Below, piece after piece: positions 1-11,012 of a stretch of DNA of 64,000 nt. The stretch is taken from contig NC_073696.1 in assembly GCF_029784165.1 (NCBI RefSeq), forward strand, positions 103,036,065 to 103,100,064, in the 5' to 3' direction. Below the pieces are notes generated by a model. It did not search any database. It was not told the DNA's origin and was given only the letters and a program-made list of their open reading frames with translations. The position numbers and the translations under genes are program-made. The DNA comes from Wyeomyia smithii (lineage: Eukaryota; Arthropoda; Insecta; Diptera; Culicidae). How positions within the stretch are numbered: the first letter of the stretch is position 1; each line of letters starts with the position of its first letter.

Positions 1-322
1 GCATTCATATTTCCCATTAATTTCCCATGGAAGGCAATTATATAGGCTCATTTGCAAAAGTAATTCCACGCCCTTGCGAGTGGCTTTCCAAGAGTTTAGC
101 GGAACATTCGCCATGGTGGACATACGTGTAGGCATGTTTTTGAGTTCTTTATCCGTTCTATTTATCAATTCCTCCTCAATTTTCGCGTCAAGTTTGTTGA
201 GGTAGGTCTCACTCTTCTGGTTTGTCCAGAAACTCTGGATGGGATGCAGCTGGGGAACATTGGGAGGTTTGGCCGACCTGGGTACCGCATCGATTTTCAG
301 CCGCTCCATCTCCTCCAACGAT
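1..322 (-). pseudogene. C-terminal part of a DD37E Tc1/mariner transposase, cut off by a retrotransposon
   Basis: The minus strand encodes the end of a mariner-type transposase. It reads through a P-x-L-x-P-I-x-x-F-W motif typical of the last catalytic block (PQLHPIQSFW) and then a basic, charged tail. In active members the residue after P-I is the catalytic glutamate; here it is glutamine, so the copy is catalytically dead by that reading. The coding sense continues into 6239-7050 on the other side of the inserted I-clade element: the last residues before the junction there (SKQSLEE) run into the first residues here. The other terminal inverted repeat lies outside the window. Family assignment is from motif recognition only. 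Confidence 0.75.
308..322. repeat. Target-site duplication, 5' copy, of I-clade element 1
   Basis: The 15-mer atctcctccaacgat here is repeated exactly at 6224-6238, flanking the retrotransposon. It lies inside the mariner transposase coding sequence. Confidence 0.92.
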
Positions 323-772
323 CATTCTGTGCCGAACACGCATCAGTATCGGACGTGTGATCGGTGAACGCTCCGATAGAATATAAAACAAAAGACGTGT
401 GAACAAGTGTTGGCATTGTTTGCCTGGTCGAGTGAAATAAATCCGGGTTCAAGGTCGCGCCTTTGTGCAACTGTTTCGCATCGTGACTACCAGCTGGTGC
501 GTAAGCCGATTTGGCTGCTGACTGAATTGTGCTACAGCAGTGGACGAGACACAAAAGAGGAAAAAGAAGAAGCCATCAGTTGACAGTGAGTTGTATCGCT
601 GTGTGGAGTGATCTCACACCTGGCTCGCTGCTGGTAGCTGTTTGGTGCTGCTGTATTGGTGCTGCTGGCTGTAACGGCTGCAACTTCGAACGATCGGACA
701 ACCAACCTTACTGGAAGGGAGAAGTAAAAAGGTACGTGCTCTTGTCGGCGCTAGTGCGCTAGACTTAGCGGG

Positions 773-2142
773 ATGGATGTAGATCCCTCGCCTCCCGCGC
801 CTCCATCCCCGAACCCCTCTGACCCTGACCCTTCTGTTACCCCCTCCCCTGTTCATTCTTCAGTCCTCCTCGCCCCAGGCTTTACCCAGACGGAGCCCAG
901 GGCAGCTCAACTGTCTATTTTCGGCCAAAGGCGGGACCGAAATCGAAACAGTTGAACCTCTTGCAGATTTCTAAAGACCTGACGAAGGAGTACAAGGGCG
1001 TGACCGAAATTTCCAAGGTCCGGCCTAACAAGCTCCGTGTCGTGGTCAGTAACCTGAAAGAGGCCAACGATATAGCTTGCTCTGAGCTCTTCACACGCGA
1101 GTATCGCGTTTACATACCCGCACGAGACGTGGAGATCGACGGTGTCATAACCGATTCGAGTCTGTCCGTCGAGTGTATACTGAAAAGTGCCAATGGGTGC
1201 TTTAAGAACAAAACCTGTCCCGATGTAAAGGTGCTCGACTGCAAGCAATTGCGGTCAGCATCGATCATCGGTGGCAAAACAGTATACACCCCGTCAGACT
1301 CGTTTCGAGTTACGTTCGCCGGGTCAGCGCTACCAAGCCACGTCTCGATTCACCGGGTTCGTCTCCCTGTGCGATTATATGTGCCTCGCGTCATGAACTG
1401 CCTGAATTGTAAGCAGTTAGGCCACACCGCCGCCTACTGCTGCAATAAGGCACGTTGTGGCAAGTGTGGGGAGAATCATGCGGATGATTCCTGCAGTAAA
1501 AATGCTGAAAAATGCATTCACTGTGGGGAGAGTCAGCATGAGCTCTCGACATGTGCGGTGTACATGCAGCGCAGGGATAAAATAAAGAGGTCTCTCAAAG
1601 AGCGTTCGAAGCGTTCTTACGCTGAGATGCTGAAGAAGACCGTTACCACTTCTCCCATTACATCAAACCATTTTGATCTGTTGTCCTCTGATGAAACCGA
1701 TTCTGACGATTCACCTGCGGGAACATCTTACACCAATCCTGGGGAGTCTAGAAAGGGGAAAAATATTTCCTCTCCTAACCTTCCCAGAAAAGGTCCCAAG
1801 ATTTCTCAAAGTGAAATGAAAGTTACATACAAACCAAACAGTGCTGCGGAAAAACCGAAGCAAACTCCTCCTGGGCTTGCAAATTTAAAGTCCCAGAAGG
1901 AGTTCTCAGCACTGCCAGGAACATCTAAAACCCCAGTTGTTTTTTTTGCACATCCAGTTGATGAAACAAACTCTGGATTAGTGAAATTTTCTGACATTGT
2001 GGACAGGATTTTTGAAACTTTCAATGTACCCGATCCAATTAAAAATTTTCTTACAGCATTTCTCCCAACAGTTAGATCATTTTTGAAGCAGTTGACTGCC
2101 CAATGGCCCCTCCTTGCAGGGATTGTATCCTTCGATGCCTAA
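773..2142 (+). pseudogene. I-clade ORF1 (gag-like nucleic-acid-binding protein), one frameshift
   Basis: ORF1 packages the retrotransposon RNA. The start is taken as the ATG at 773 (MDVDPSPP), followed by a Pro/Asp-rich head also seen in copy 2. The frame changes between about 820 and 890: from there the frame without ATG carries the conserved protein to the TAA at 2140-2142. The C-terminal half holds three CCHC knuckles: C-x2-C-x4-H-x4-C (CLNCKQLGHTAAYC), C-x2-C-x3-H-x4-C, and C-x2-C-x4-H-x4-C. All cysteines are present in this copy. After these come a Ser/Lys-rich linker and a hydrophobic tail. The stop overlaps the ORF2 start (atgcctaa). Confidence 0.85.
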
Positions 2143-5100
2143 TTCATCTGCGTATATGAAGGATTCTATCTCTGTCTTACAGTGGAATTGTAGAAGTATT
2201 TTACCAAAAATTGATTCGTTTAAAGTTTTGATAAATAAAAACAAATGCGATGCATTTTCCCTTTGTGAAACTTGGCTTACTTCAAATATTGATCTCAACT
2301 TCCATGATTTTAATATTATTCGCCTTGATCGAGACACCCCATATGGAGGAGTACTTTTAGGGATTAAAAAGTGCTATTCTTTCTATCGTATTAACCTCCC
2401 CTCGATTCCAGGCATCGAAGTTGTCGCATGTCAAATGACAATACAAGGTAACAATACAAGCTTTGTATTGCCTCAATATATATTCCTCCCAGAGCACAGG
2501 TTGGGCAACGGCTGCTCTTTGATTTAATAGAACTTCTTCCCTCGCCACGTTTGATTTTGGGAGACTTCAACTCTCATGGCGTGGCTTGGGGTTCCCCTTA
2601 CAATGATAACCGCTCCTCTTTAATCTATAACCTTTGCGATGACTTCGACATGACTATTTTAAACAACGGCGAAATGACACGTATCCCGAAACCTCCAGCG
2701 CGCCCAAGCGCTTTGGATCTATCCTTATGTTCGACGTCGCTACGGTTGGATTGCACATGGAAGGTAATCCTCGATCCTCACGGTAGCGACCATCTGCCTA
2801 TTCTTATTTCAATTAATAACGGGTCAACTCGCATGCGACCAGTTGACATTCCGTATGACCTCACACGGAACGTCGATTGGAAGTTATACGAGGAAATGAT
2901 TTCAAAAGCGGTCGATTCGATTCAACATCATCCACCACTTGAAGAATACAACCTCCTCGCGGGCTTGATTCTCGACGCCGCGTTGCAAGCCCAAACGAAG
3001 AAATATCCCGGCGTAACGATTAAAGAACGGCCTCCCACTCCGTGGTGGGACCAAAAGTGCTCCGATGTCTACACGCAAAGATCCGACGCGTTTCTGGCCT
3101 ACCAGAAGGGAGGTATACCTGGCGACTATTTACGGTATTCGGAGCTTGATACCAAGCTTAAAAGCTTGGCTATAGCAAAGAAACGCGGATATTGGCGTCG
3201 GTTCGTGAACGAGACGTCGAGGGAGACATCGATGAGCACTCTTTGGAACACAACCCGAAGAATGCGGAATCGCGTAACGGTCAACGGAAGCGAGGAGTCT
3301 TCAAGTAGGTGGATATTTGATTTTGCCAGGAAAGTATGTCCGGACTCTGTTCCTGAGCAAAATATTGTTCGTGATGCTTCTCCGGGCCACGACGCGATAG
3401 AATCACCTTTTACGATGGCAGAATTTTCAGTTGCCCTCCTGTCCTGTAACAATAACGCGCCTGGGTTAGATAGAATCAAATTCAACTTGTTGAAGAATCT
3501 ACCCGGCAATGCCAAGAGGCGCTTGTTGAACTTGTTCAATAAGTTCCTGGAGCAAAACATTGTACCGCAGGATTGGAGGCAAGTGAAGGTGATCGCCATC
3601 CAAAAACCAGGGAATCCAGCTTCTGATCACAACTCTTATAGGCCGATTGCAATGCTATTCTGTATCCGGAAATTGATGAAAAAAATGATACTCCGTCGTT
3701 TAAACCATTGGGTCGAATCAAATGGCCTACTATCGGATACTCAATTTGGCTTCCGCCGTGCCAAAGGGACGAATGATTGTCTTGCGCTGCTTTCAACAGA
3801 TATTCAGCTGGCGTATGCTCGCAAAGAACAAATGGCGTCTGCGTTCTTGGACATTAAGGGGTCTTTTGATTCCGTTTCTATTGACATTCTTTTTGGGCAA
3901 ACTTCACCGACAAGGATTTTCTCCAATTTTAAACAATTTTTTGCACAATTTGTTGTCCGAAAAGCACATGCATTTTACGCACGGCGATTTGGCAACTTTT
4001 CGCATTAGCTACATGGGTCTTCCCCAGGGCTCATGTTTAAGCCCCCTTCTTTACAACTTTTATGTAAATGACATCGACGAATGTCTGGCAAATTCATGCA
4101 CGATAAGACAACTTGCAGACGACAGCGTAATCTCTGTTACAGGAGCCAAAGCTGCCGATTTGCAAGGACCATTGCAAGATACCTTGGGCAATTTGTCTGC
4201 TTGGGCTTTACAGCTAGGTATCGAATTCTCTCCGGAGAAGACTGAGATAGTAGTTTTTTCTAGGAAGCATGAACCTGCTCAGCTTCAAACACAATTAATG
4301 GGTAAACGATTTCTCAGGTTTAGGTACACAAATATCTTGGTATCTGGTTCGACTCTAAAGGCACCTGGGGTTGTCACGTGAGGTATCTGATGAAAAAATG
4401 TCAACAAAGAGTAAATTTTCTTCGTACAATAACCGGACAATGGTGGGGAGCCCATCCAGGAGACCTTATAAGGCTTTACCAAACAACGATATTGTCTGTT
4501 ATTGAATACGGGTGTTTCTGCTTCCGCTACGCAGCAAACACACATCTGTTCAAACTGGAGCGAATACAATATCGTTGTTTGCGTATCGCCTTGGGTTGCA
4601 TGCAGTCGACCCATACGATGAGTTTGGAGATCTTAGCTGGAGTACTACCATTGAAAAACCGCTTCTGGAGCCTGTCTTCTCGTATTCTAATCAAATGTGA
4701 GGTCTTGAACCGTCCCGTGATTGAAAATTTTGAAAGGTTAATCGAACTTAATTCTCAAACCCGTTTTATGACATTGTATTTCCAACACATGTCCCAAAAT
4801 ATTAACCCTTCTTCGAATATTCCAAATCGTGTCGACTTATCAAATTCTTCTGATTCTACTGTGTTTTTCGATACATCCATGATAGAAGAAACTCGTGGAA
4901 TCCCGGATCATTTACGCGTGCAGCAGATCCCCAAAATTTTTTCCAATAAATATCGAAACATCAACTGCAACAATATGTTCAACACTGACGGATCACTTCT
5001 AGATGGGTCCACTGGCTTCGGTATTTTCAATAACAGTTTAACCGTCTCCCATAAGCTCGATAATCCTGCTTCTGTTTACGTCGCAGAATTGGCTGCAATT

Positions 5101-5826
5101 AAGTACACCCTAGGGATTATCGAAAAAATGCCCACGGACCATTATTTCATCTTTACGGACAGTCTCAGTTCCATTGAGGCTCTCCGATCGATGAAAGATG
5201 TTAAGCACTCTCCGTATTTCCTGGGGAAAATACGGGAACATTTGAGTGCTTTATTCGAAAAATCGTTTCAGATTACCTTAGCGTGGGTCCCTTCTCACTG
5301 CTCGATACCGGGCAATGAGAAAGCGGACTCTTTGGCTAAGGTGGGCGCAACAAACGGTGATATTTATGAAAGACCAATTGCTTTTAATGAATTTTTCGCA
5401 CTTGTACGTCAGAATACGATCATCAGTTGGCAAAATTCTTGGACCAGAGGGGAATTGGGAAGGTGGTTACATTCCATAATCCCCAAAGTATCGACGAACC
5501 CGTGGTTCAAGGGGTTGGATGTAGGTCGGGATTTCATTTGCGTGATGTCCCGGCTTATGTCCAATCACTATAGATTTGACGCGCATCTCCGTCGTGTTGG
5601 GCTCGGGGAAAGTGGTATCTGTGCCTGTGGTGAGGGTTATCACGACATAGAGCATGTGGTTTGGTCATGCCCTGTACACCGTGACGCCAGGTCTAAATTA
5701 ATAGCTTCCCTGCAGGCCGAAAGTAGGCAGCCGGCTGTTCCTGTTCGTGATGTCTTGGCGAGCCGTGACCTATCCTACATGTCCCTTATATACGTTTTCC
5801 TGAAATCCATCCACGCCCCAGTTTAA
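2135..5826 (+). pseudogene. I-clade ORF2 (endonuclease, reverse transcriptase, RNase H), three frameshifts
   Basis: ORF2 would nick the target and copy the element RNA in place. The ATG at 2135 overlaps the ORF1 stop. In order: APE-type endonuclease (LQWNCRS, CETWL, GDFNSHG, GSDHLPI), reverse transcriptase (YRPIAML, the LGFRRAKG-type block as FGFRRAKG, GLPQGSCLSPLLYNFYVND, LADD in place of the usual F/YADD), a linker, RNase H (NTDGS, ELAAIKYTLG, FTDSLSS, WVPSHCSIPGNEKADSLAK) and a C-terminal Cys/His cluster (CACGEGYHDIEHVVWSC). Against copy 2, frame is lost by a 5-nt insertion near 2450, a 1-nt insertion near 3886 and a 1-nt deletion near 4302. No in-frame nonsense codon was noticed, so the breaks look recent. 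Confidence 0.88.
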
Positions 5827-6223
5827 TCCTATTACCTTTCGCCTACATCCAACCAAACGACAAGAACACGTTAAGACCCCGGATCCGGAAACAGCAACTA
5901 GACCCGTACGATACTCTCAGGTTCCGAGGGAGACAACCCAATATGCCAGTCCATAATATCTTGGCCCAGCAGTGGAACATATTCAATATGCTGCTTACCT
6001 ATGGCGATGGAAAACCATCAAACAACAAATCAGTGCTTTTAATGCAAAACATTCTAGCTTTAAGTTAGATTTAGTTTCAGCTCGTAGTCGGCAGCGAGGA
6101 TAAAAAATTTGCTTTTAGTTATTAAAATACTTTAGAAGGTAAGCTACCAGATATAATTGGCGCCGTTAAACATTAAATTGTATTTGTGCCGTGTCAAATA
6201 AATTATAGATGAAGAAAAAAAAA

Positions 6224-6238
6224 ATCTCCTCCAACGAT
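6224..6238. repeat. Target-site duplication, 3' copy, of I-clade element 1
   Basis: Exact second copy of the 15-mer at 308-322, directly after the A-rich tail. Confidence 0.92.
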
Positions 6239-7050
6239 TGCTTCGAGTAGTAGGCCGACAACAGATCAGGCCAGAGCACCGCGTCTTCGCCCCTACGGTA
6301 TTTCTTGATAAACGACGCAACTTCCGGCAGGCACTTCGTACTATAAACTTCCCCGTTCACGGCCAGTACGGAGCTTCTCGCTGGTTGTTAGCCACAGCAG
6401 CACCTTCTTTGGGAACTTGGTGTGTGAAATGAATTTCACCTCAGAGGTCACTTTCTTCGTGGGTGAAGTAAAATATGGAGTGCCCTGCCAGTTGTTGTCA
6501 TCCAGGGTGAGATAGGTCTTGGCGTGGACCACCAACATCACGTCGCGATACGCCGGAAAAATCGACTCGACCATCGAGCAACTCCGGAACCAATGGACGG
6601 GACTTCCACTTTCTGATGTCCATGTTCGCCAGGTACTTTTCCACTGTTTGGCCGGTTGAACCGACCTCCCGATCAAGCGTACGCAGCGATGTAGCCACTT
6701 TCCCCTCGGTTTTCCTCTTCAGCATTCTTTGGAGCTTCTTGTCGCTCAGGGTCGTCGGCCGTCCGGAACCGGTCTTTCTTTCGATACTTCGATTGTAGAT
6801 ACCGGAACAAGCGTAGCCAACGTCCCTTTTCCGTACGATGTCTGTTTTCGACGCGACGGGGTAACGTTCTTTGATCACACACACTTCTGAACGGAGTAGC
6901 TTCACTGTTTTCGCCATTATGGTTAGAGTTTGAGTCAATTTTTTCTGCTGACTCATGGGTTATTATGATTGATGCTTCATGGGTAGTTTCGTCAGTGTGT
7001 GTAAAGATAAACTCATAGAAAAAACGGCCTATTTTGAGCATTTTTTTCAA
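6239..7050 (-). pseudogene. N-terminal and central part of the DD37E mariner transposase
   Basis: Read on the minus strand from about 7050 down, several frames together encode a mariner/Tc1 transposase. There is an N-terminal DNA-binding part with a G-S-G-R-P linker (KTGSGRPTTLSDKKLQ), then QTVEKYLANMDIRKWKSRP, then a catalytic block with an Asp pair (TYLTLDDNNW) and later the second Asp (LWPDLLSAYYSKQ). At least three frameshifts separate these blocks. The protein is completed by 1-322, so the two pieces were one gene before the I element landed. A terminal repeat is probably near 7155 but was not proven, since the other end lies outside the window. Confidence 0.8.
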
Positions 7051-7159
7051 TGCTCACGTTTGGACTCAACAATTTCTTTCTTCTCGAAAAAAGTTTCCAT
7101 CCAAAATTTGAGCTTAATCGAACATCTGAGAGGGCTTCACTTACATTTTTGGCCAACCT

Positions 7160-8126
7160 AAAAATGCACAAGAGTAGTTCTTGAAGTTTCAGAAATCGAT
7201 TTTTTTATAGCAAATCTTTTAGAAATGCATTAAATGTCTAGAACTGATGTTGTTTCATATAAATTTGTTTTAAAAACAAAAATTAAATTTCAGGGACAAG
7301 GAAACTTTTGCGTTGGGAGACTCGAGCTACACCAGAACACACAAGAGACACTCCCAGCTCGAACATTTCCTTTATCGATCAAAAAACTGTAACTTTGACC
7401 GCTTTGAGGCTCTACTTCCCGAAGTCCGACTGAGCTCAAATTTGGTATGGGAAATTTTTACGAGAAAACAAAACTTTAGAACTCTATTGTAAAAGAAATT
7501 TAGAACTCTATCGTAAATGAAACAATTAAAAAAAATAATCCTTTTCTTTGAGTAACGTTACAACTTTACATAAGTCTGTATATTTAGAACATCTCGCTCA
7601 ACGATATCCATCAAATAATCTGTCGCTCGCAACAGTACTTTTTTTTGGTTTTGTCCAATAGTTCCGTGTGGGTAAGTGCCCACATGGATATTTTCCGAGT
7701 GGGTACTACTACCCATACTACCCACATGAAACGCCGGCCCTGCCATTGAACAGAATTTTATTCCGAGATTTTTCGAAAATCGCTTCTGAGAGTATGCATA
7801 TGTAAGCTCTCTTTATTTATTTTGTCAGTATTTTTGTATATGATATACATGCTCAATTTTACTTAAAATGGCGCCGAAACAAGAAGCCCTTGCATTATAC
7901 AGTTCTAACTACACTGCACAAAAATTTCGACGAAACGTTCACAGTGAACCATTTTAAAAGCGAGCATCGTCCGGTTTCGTCTGTGTATAGTTTCCTGCAA
8001 ACCTCAATCGTGTTTTTTTGGGCCTGATAAAGCTCTATCATATTGCCGCAAAAAACACAACGTTCCTGAACAACTATTAGACCCCATTTGTGACCAATAT
8101 ACGCATTGGTGGCCACCAATGTTATG
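7160..8126. other. Non-coding stretch, no gene seen
   Basis: AT-rich DNA without a convincing reading frame. There are loose local repeats (the words gtgggta and tacccac near 7670-7730), but I see no bounded element. Confidence 0.5.
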
Positions 8127-8417
8127 GGAAAATGTTGCTTTATTTCTATATCAATGTTAAGGTGTTGATACAAAAATTAAAAAAATTTTACGTAACGTGT
8201 GGTCTGCAAAAAAGCAAAACCCTATAAAACATTTCCATATTATTATGTAAATAATTCGATTGTTATTAACCAACTAAACAACCAAAGTTCGTACTTAATT
8301 AATGCATCCGAATGAGTACATCAGGCGTTTACTTGCAAAAGGCCACCGCTTCCAACGGTGGATCAGCGCCCAATTTGGCCAACAAATGAATGAGTAGTTT
8401 CAGATTACCGTCACCCG

Positions 8418-9256
8418 TAGTAGAGTAGAGTAGAGTAGAGTAGAGTAGAGTAGAGTAGAGTAGAGTAGAGTAGAGTAGAGTAGAGTAGAGTAGAGTAGAG
8501 TAGAGTAGAGTAGAGTAGAGTAGAGTAGAGTAGAGTAGAGTAGAGTAGAGTAGAGTAGAGTAGAGTAGAGTAGAGTAGAGTAGAGTAGAGTAGAGTAGAG
8601 TAGAGTAGAGTAGAGTAGAGTAGAGTAGAGTAGAGTAGAGTAGAGTAGAGTAGAGTAGAGTAGAGTAGAGTAGAGTAGAGTAGAGTAGAGTAGAGTAGAG
8701 TAGAGTAGAGTAGAGTAGAGTAGAGTAGAGTAGAGTAGAGTAGAGTAGAGTAGAGTAGAGTAGAGTAGAGTAGAGTAGAGTAGAGTAGAGTAGAGTAGAG
8801 TAGAGTAGAGTAGAGTAGAGTAGAGTAGAGTAGAGTAGAGTAGAGTAGAGTAGAGTAGAGTAGAGTAGAGTAGAGTAGAGTAGAGTAGAGTAGAGTAGAG
8901 TAGAGTAGAGTAGAGTAGAGTAGAGTAGAGTAGAGTAGAGTAGAGTAGAGTAGAGTAGAGTAGAGTAGAGTAGAGTAGAGTAGAGTAGAGTAGAGTAGAG
9001 TAGAGTAGAGAAGAGTAGAGTAAAGTAGAGTAGAGTAGAGTAGAGTAGAGTAAAGTAGAGTAGAGTAGAGTAGAGTAGAGTAGAGTAGAGTAGAGTAGAG
9101 TAGAGTAGAGTAGAGTAGAGTAGAGTAGAGGAGAGTAGAGGAGAGTAGAGTAGAGTAGAGTAGAGTAGAGTAGAGTAGAGTAGAGTAGAGAAGAGTAGAG
9201 TAGAGTAGAGTAGAGTAGAGTAGAGTAGAGTAGAGTAGAGTAGAGTAGAGTAGAGT
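8418..9256. repeat. Pentanucleotide satellite (TAGAG)n, about 167 units
   Basis: Near-perfect head-to-tail TAGAG repeats. Variants (aagag, taaag, gagag) occur only near the right end, about 9010-9195, while the left 590 bp is invariant. All three minus-strand frames are free of stops, which creates artificial long frames of repeating S-T-L-L-Y. These are not genes. Confidence 0.97.
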
Positions 9257-9269
9257 TGATTTGAGTTAG

Positions 9270-9584
9270 CACTGGTTAACACAGGTGTGGCCCCAAAGCT
9301 AAAACTGGAAAAAATGAAAGATTTTAGCTTCTTAACCATTCTTCCGAATGATGATGCCCCTAGCCACCAACATTTCTTGAGACTTAAATGAGTTTCATCG
9401 TAAACATAACATTGATGCGATAAACTCGGCGAGCAATTACTATGTGACACTTTGACGATTGTTGACGCGTTTTGACAATGACTAGAAGCACTAAATTTCA
9501 CAGGAATTGTTAAAAAGTTATAATCTTTCTAGGGCAACTATTTCGAGCTTTAGGGCCTCATTTTTTCGCTTTTGTTGACCAGTG
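9270..9584. mobile_element. MITE of the CACTGGT family, copy 1
   Basis: About 315 bp with inverted ends. The left end is cactggttaacacaggtgtg; the right end is ...gttgaccagtg. Inner arms also pair (aaagctaaaactgg with the agctttagggcc side). It lies in duplicated unit A; unit B keeps only the right part. No transposase. Confidence 0.7.
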
Positions 9585-10258
9585 TAATACTTTTGTCCAT
9601 TAAAAATATATACGCCGTTAGAAAACTTGAAACAAAAATTATTTGGTAATTTTAACTTTTTTATTTCCAATTTTTTCAAGTTCGAACAATTAGGGCAAAC
9701 GCTCTATATTGATGTTAATACCTACTTTCATCTCATCACTCTTTTTTGTCTAGTTTACCGTCAAATTTCGTCACATTTTCTAAGTAAAACAAATCGAGAG
9801 GTCAAATTATCTTCTTGAAAATTCAAGGAAATTTGCAGTAAAAATGAACATGACTATTTTACGGAATATTTATTTTTCGGAGACAAAATTATCCTCTACA
9901 ACTTTGTATAAAACGTCACACTGACTAAACAAACCATTTTGTCTCTAAAAATATTTCTATTCGTCAATACCATTTTCATTCAAGCCCTTTCTAAAAATAT
10001 GTCGGGATTCAAAAAATGTACGCAACCCAACTAATCTGCCTCAGTGTCGCCCAATCGTAGATTTCTTAGCATTTTAAGTTCCTCGATGTACAAAAAAAAA
10101 CGCGACAGCAATGAACTGCAAACAGTTGAGCTTCAGAATCATGAGTTGCATTTGAAAAGTCGACGTGAAGGCCGTCAACGCTTTTATTCGGCATCATGAA
10201 AAAACTTTGACGGAAAGCCGGTTAACAGACGAACATTTACTGCTTTTGTCGTTGATTA

Positions 10259-10453
10259 CACTAGTAACACAGGTGTGGCCCAAGAGCTTAAATTAGAAAA
10301 AATGAAAGATTGCAGGTTTCTAGCCATTCCTATGAAAATTGGTGGCCACCAACATTTATCAGAGACTTGAATTAGTTTTCTCGTGAACATATCATTCTAG
10401 GGCAGGTATTTCGAGCTTTGGGGCAGAATTTTTTTCGCTTTCGTCGACCAGTG
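10259..10453. mobile_element. MITE of the CACTGGT family, copy 2, TA flanks
   Basis: About 195 bp, from cactagtaacacaggtgtgg to gtcgaccagtg, flanked on both sides by TA. Shares gtggcc, ggtggccaccaac and atttcgagctt blocks with copy 1. TA flanks fit a Tc1/mariner-type non-autonomous element. Confidence 0.7.
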
Positions 10454-10763
10454 TAGGGAATGTATCTTCATGAGGAATAAATCGGGTTTTCCTTTAACGC
10501 ATCTTTTTTGACAGTAGTAAAAATAACCAAAATTTTAGTTGGGAACCGTTATGACTGTGAAAAATAATTCTTTACTTCCTGTACGATTTTACATAAAAAT
10601 CGTTTAATAGATAGATTTACAAATAACAGTTTCATACAAATAGCTGCTTTTTGACAAAATTAGCTTTCTTATCAACAGATGTAAGGATTGATCAAATGGC
10701 ACAAAAAATGAACCTTTTGATTATTCATGCTTGACCGTTCCGGTGTTGATTCCAACCTCTGGT

Positions 10764-11012
10764 CGACCAAAGTATAGCTTTTTAATCATTTCTGTGAATT
10801 TTGGTGCTCCTAGTGTGAAAGTGCGTCAAAGTGCGGCAGAGTAACTGCTCACCAGGTTCATCGCTTTACGCTTAAGAGAGCTTATGGGAAAACTCATTCA
10901 AGTCACTGAAAAAGTTATCTTCACTAGGGTCACCAAAATCCACAGAAATGGCTAAAAAGCTAAAATCTTTTATATTTTTCCATTTCGAGCTCTAGGGCAA
11001 AACCAGTGTTTA
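10764..11012. mobile_element. Fold-back repeat related to the CACTGGT MITE family
   Basis: The left arm (agctttttaatcatttctgtg) is complementary to the right arm (cacagaaatggctaaaaagct), with a central block near 10810-10930. The right edge (aaaccagtg) resembles the family end. The left end is eroded. Confidence 0.55.

Larger units (their letters stand above)
323..6223 (+). mobile_element. Full-length I-clade (MosquI-like) non-LTR retrotransposon, copy 1
   Basis: This 5.9-kb element is bounded by an exact 15-bp target-site duplication and ends in an A-rich tail (gaagaaaaaaaaa). It has a 5' leader, a gag-like ORF1 with three zinc knuckles, and an ORF2 with endonuclease, reverse transcriptase and RNase H domains. 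The RNase H domain is typical of the I, Loa and R1 groups; I chose I/MosquI from the ORF1 and endonuclease motifs, from memory. The first bases (cattctgtgccgaac) match those of the second copy at 28233, which argues that both are complete at the 5' end. The 3' UTR (5827-6223) ends with a block shared with copy 2 (ggcgccgttaaacatt). Three frameshifts in ORF2 and one in ORF1 make it inactive. Confidence 0.9.
8127..10019. repeat. Duplicated unit, copy A, carrying a TAGAG array and a MITE
   Basis: Sequence from about 8127 (aatgttatgggaaaatgttg) to the array, and from about 9430 (gagcaattactatgtgac) to about 10019 (gggattcaaaaaatg), recurs with few differences at 12435-14873. Homology stops abruptly at both outer ends. 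Copy A keeps a 170-bp stretch (9258-9430) between array and right flank that copy B lacks, and copy A lacks the hAT-like insertion of copy B. Its class is unknown; it may be a larger repeat family rather than a local duplication. Confidence 0.8.

Noticed and set aside
3126..3599. Minus-strand frames opposite the I-element ORF2 (also 30909-31337)
   Set aside because: Present in both copies only because the sense ORF2 sequence is shared. They have no independent features.
8329..9501. Minus-strand frame of 390 codons of repeating S-T-L-L-Y
   Set aside because: It is the TAGAG array, whose complement lacks stops in all three frames. Only the flanking residues vary.
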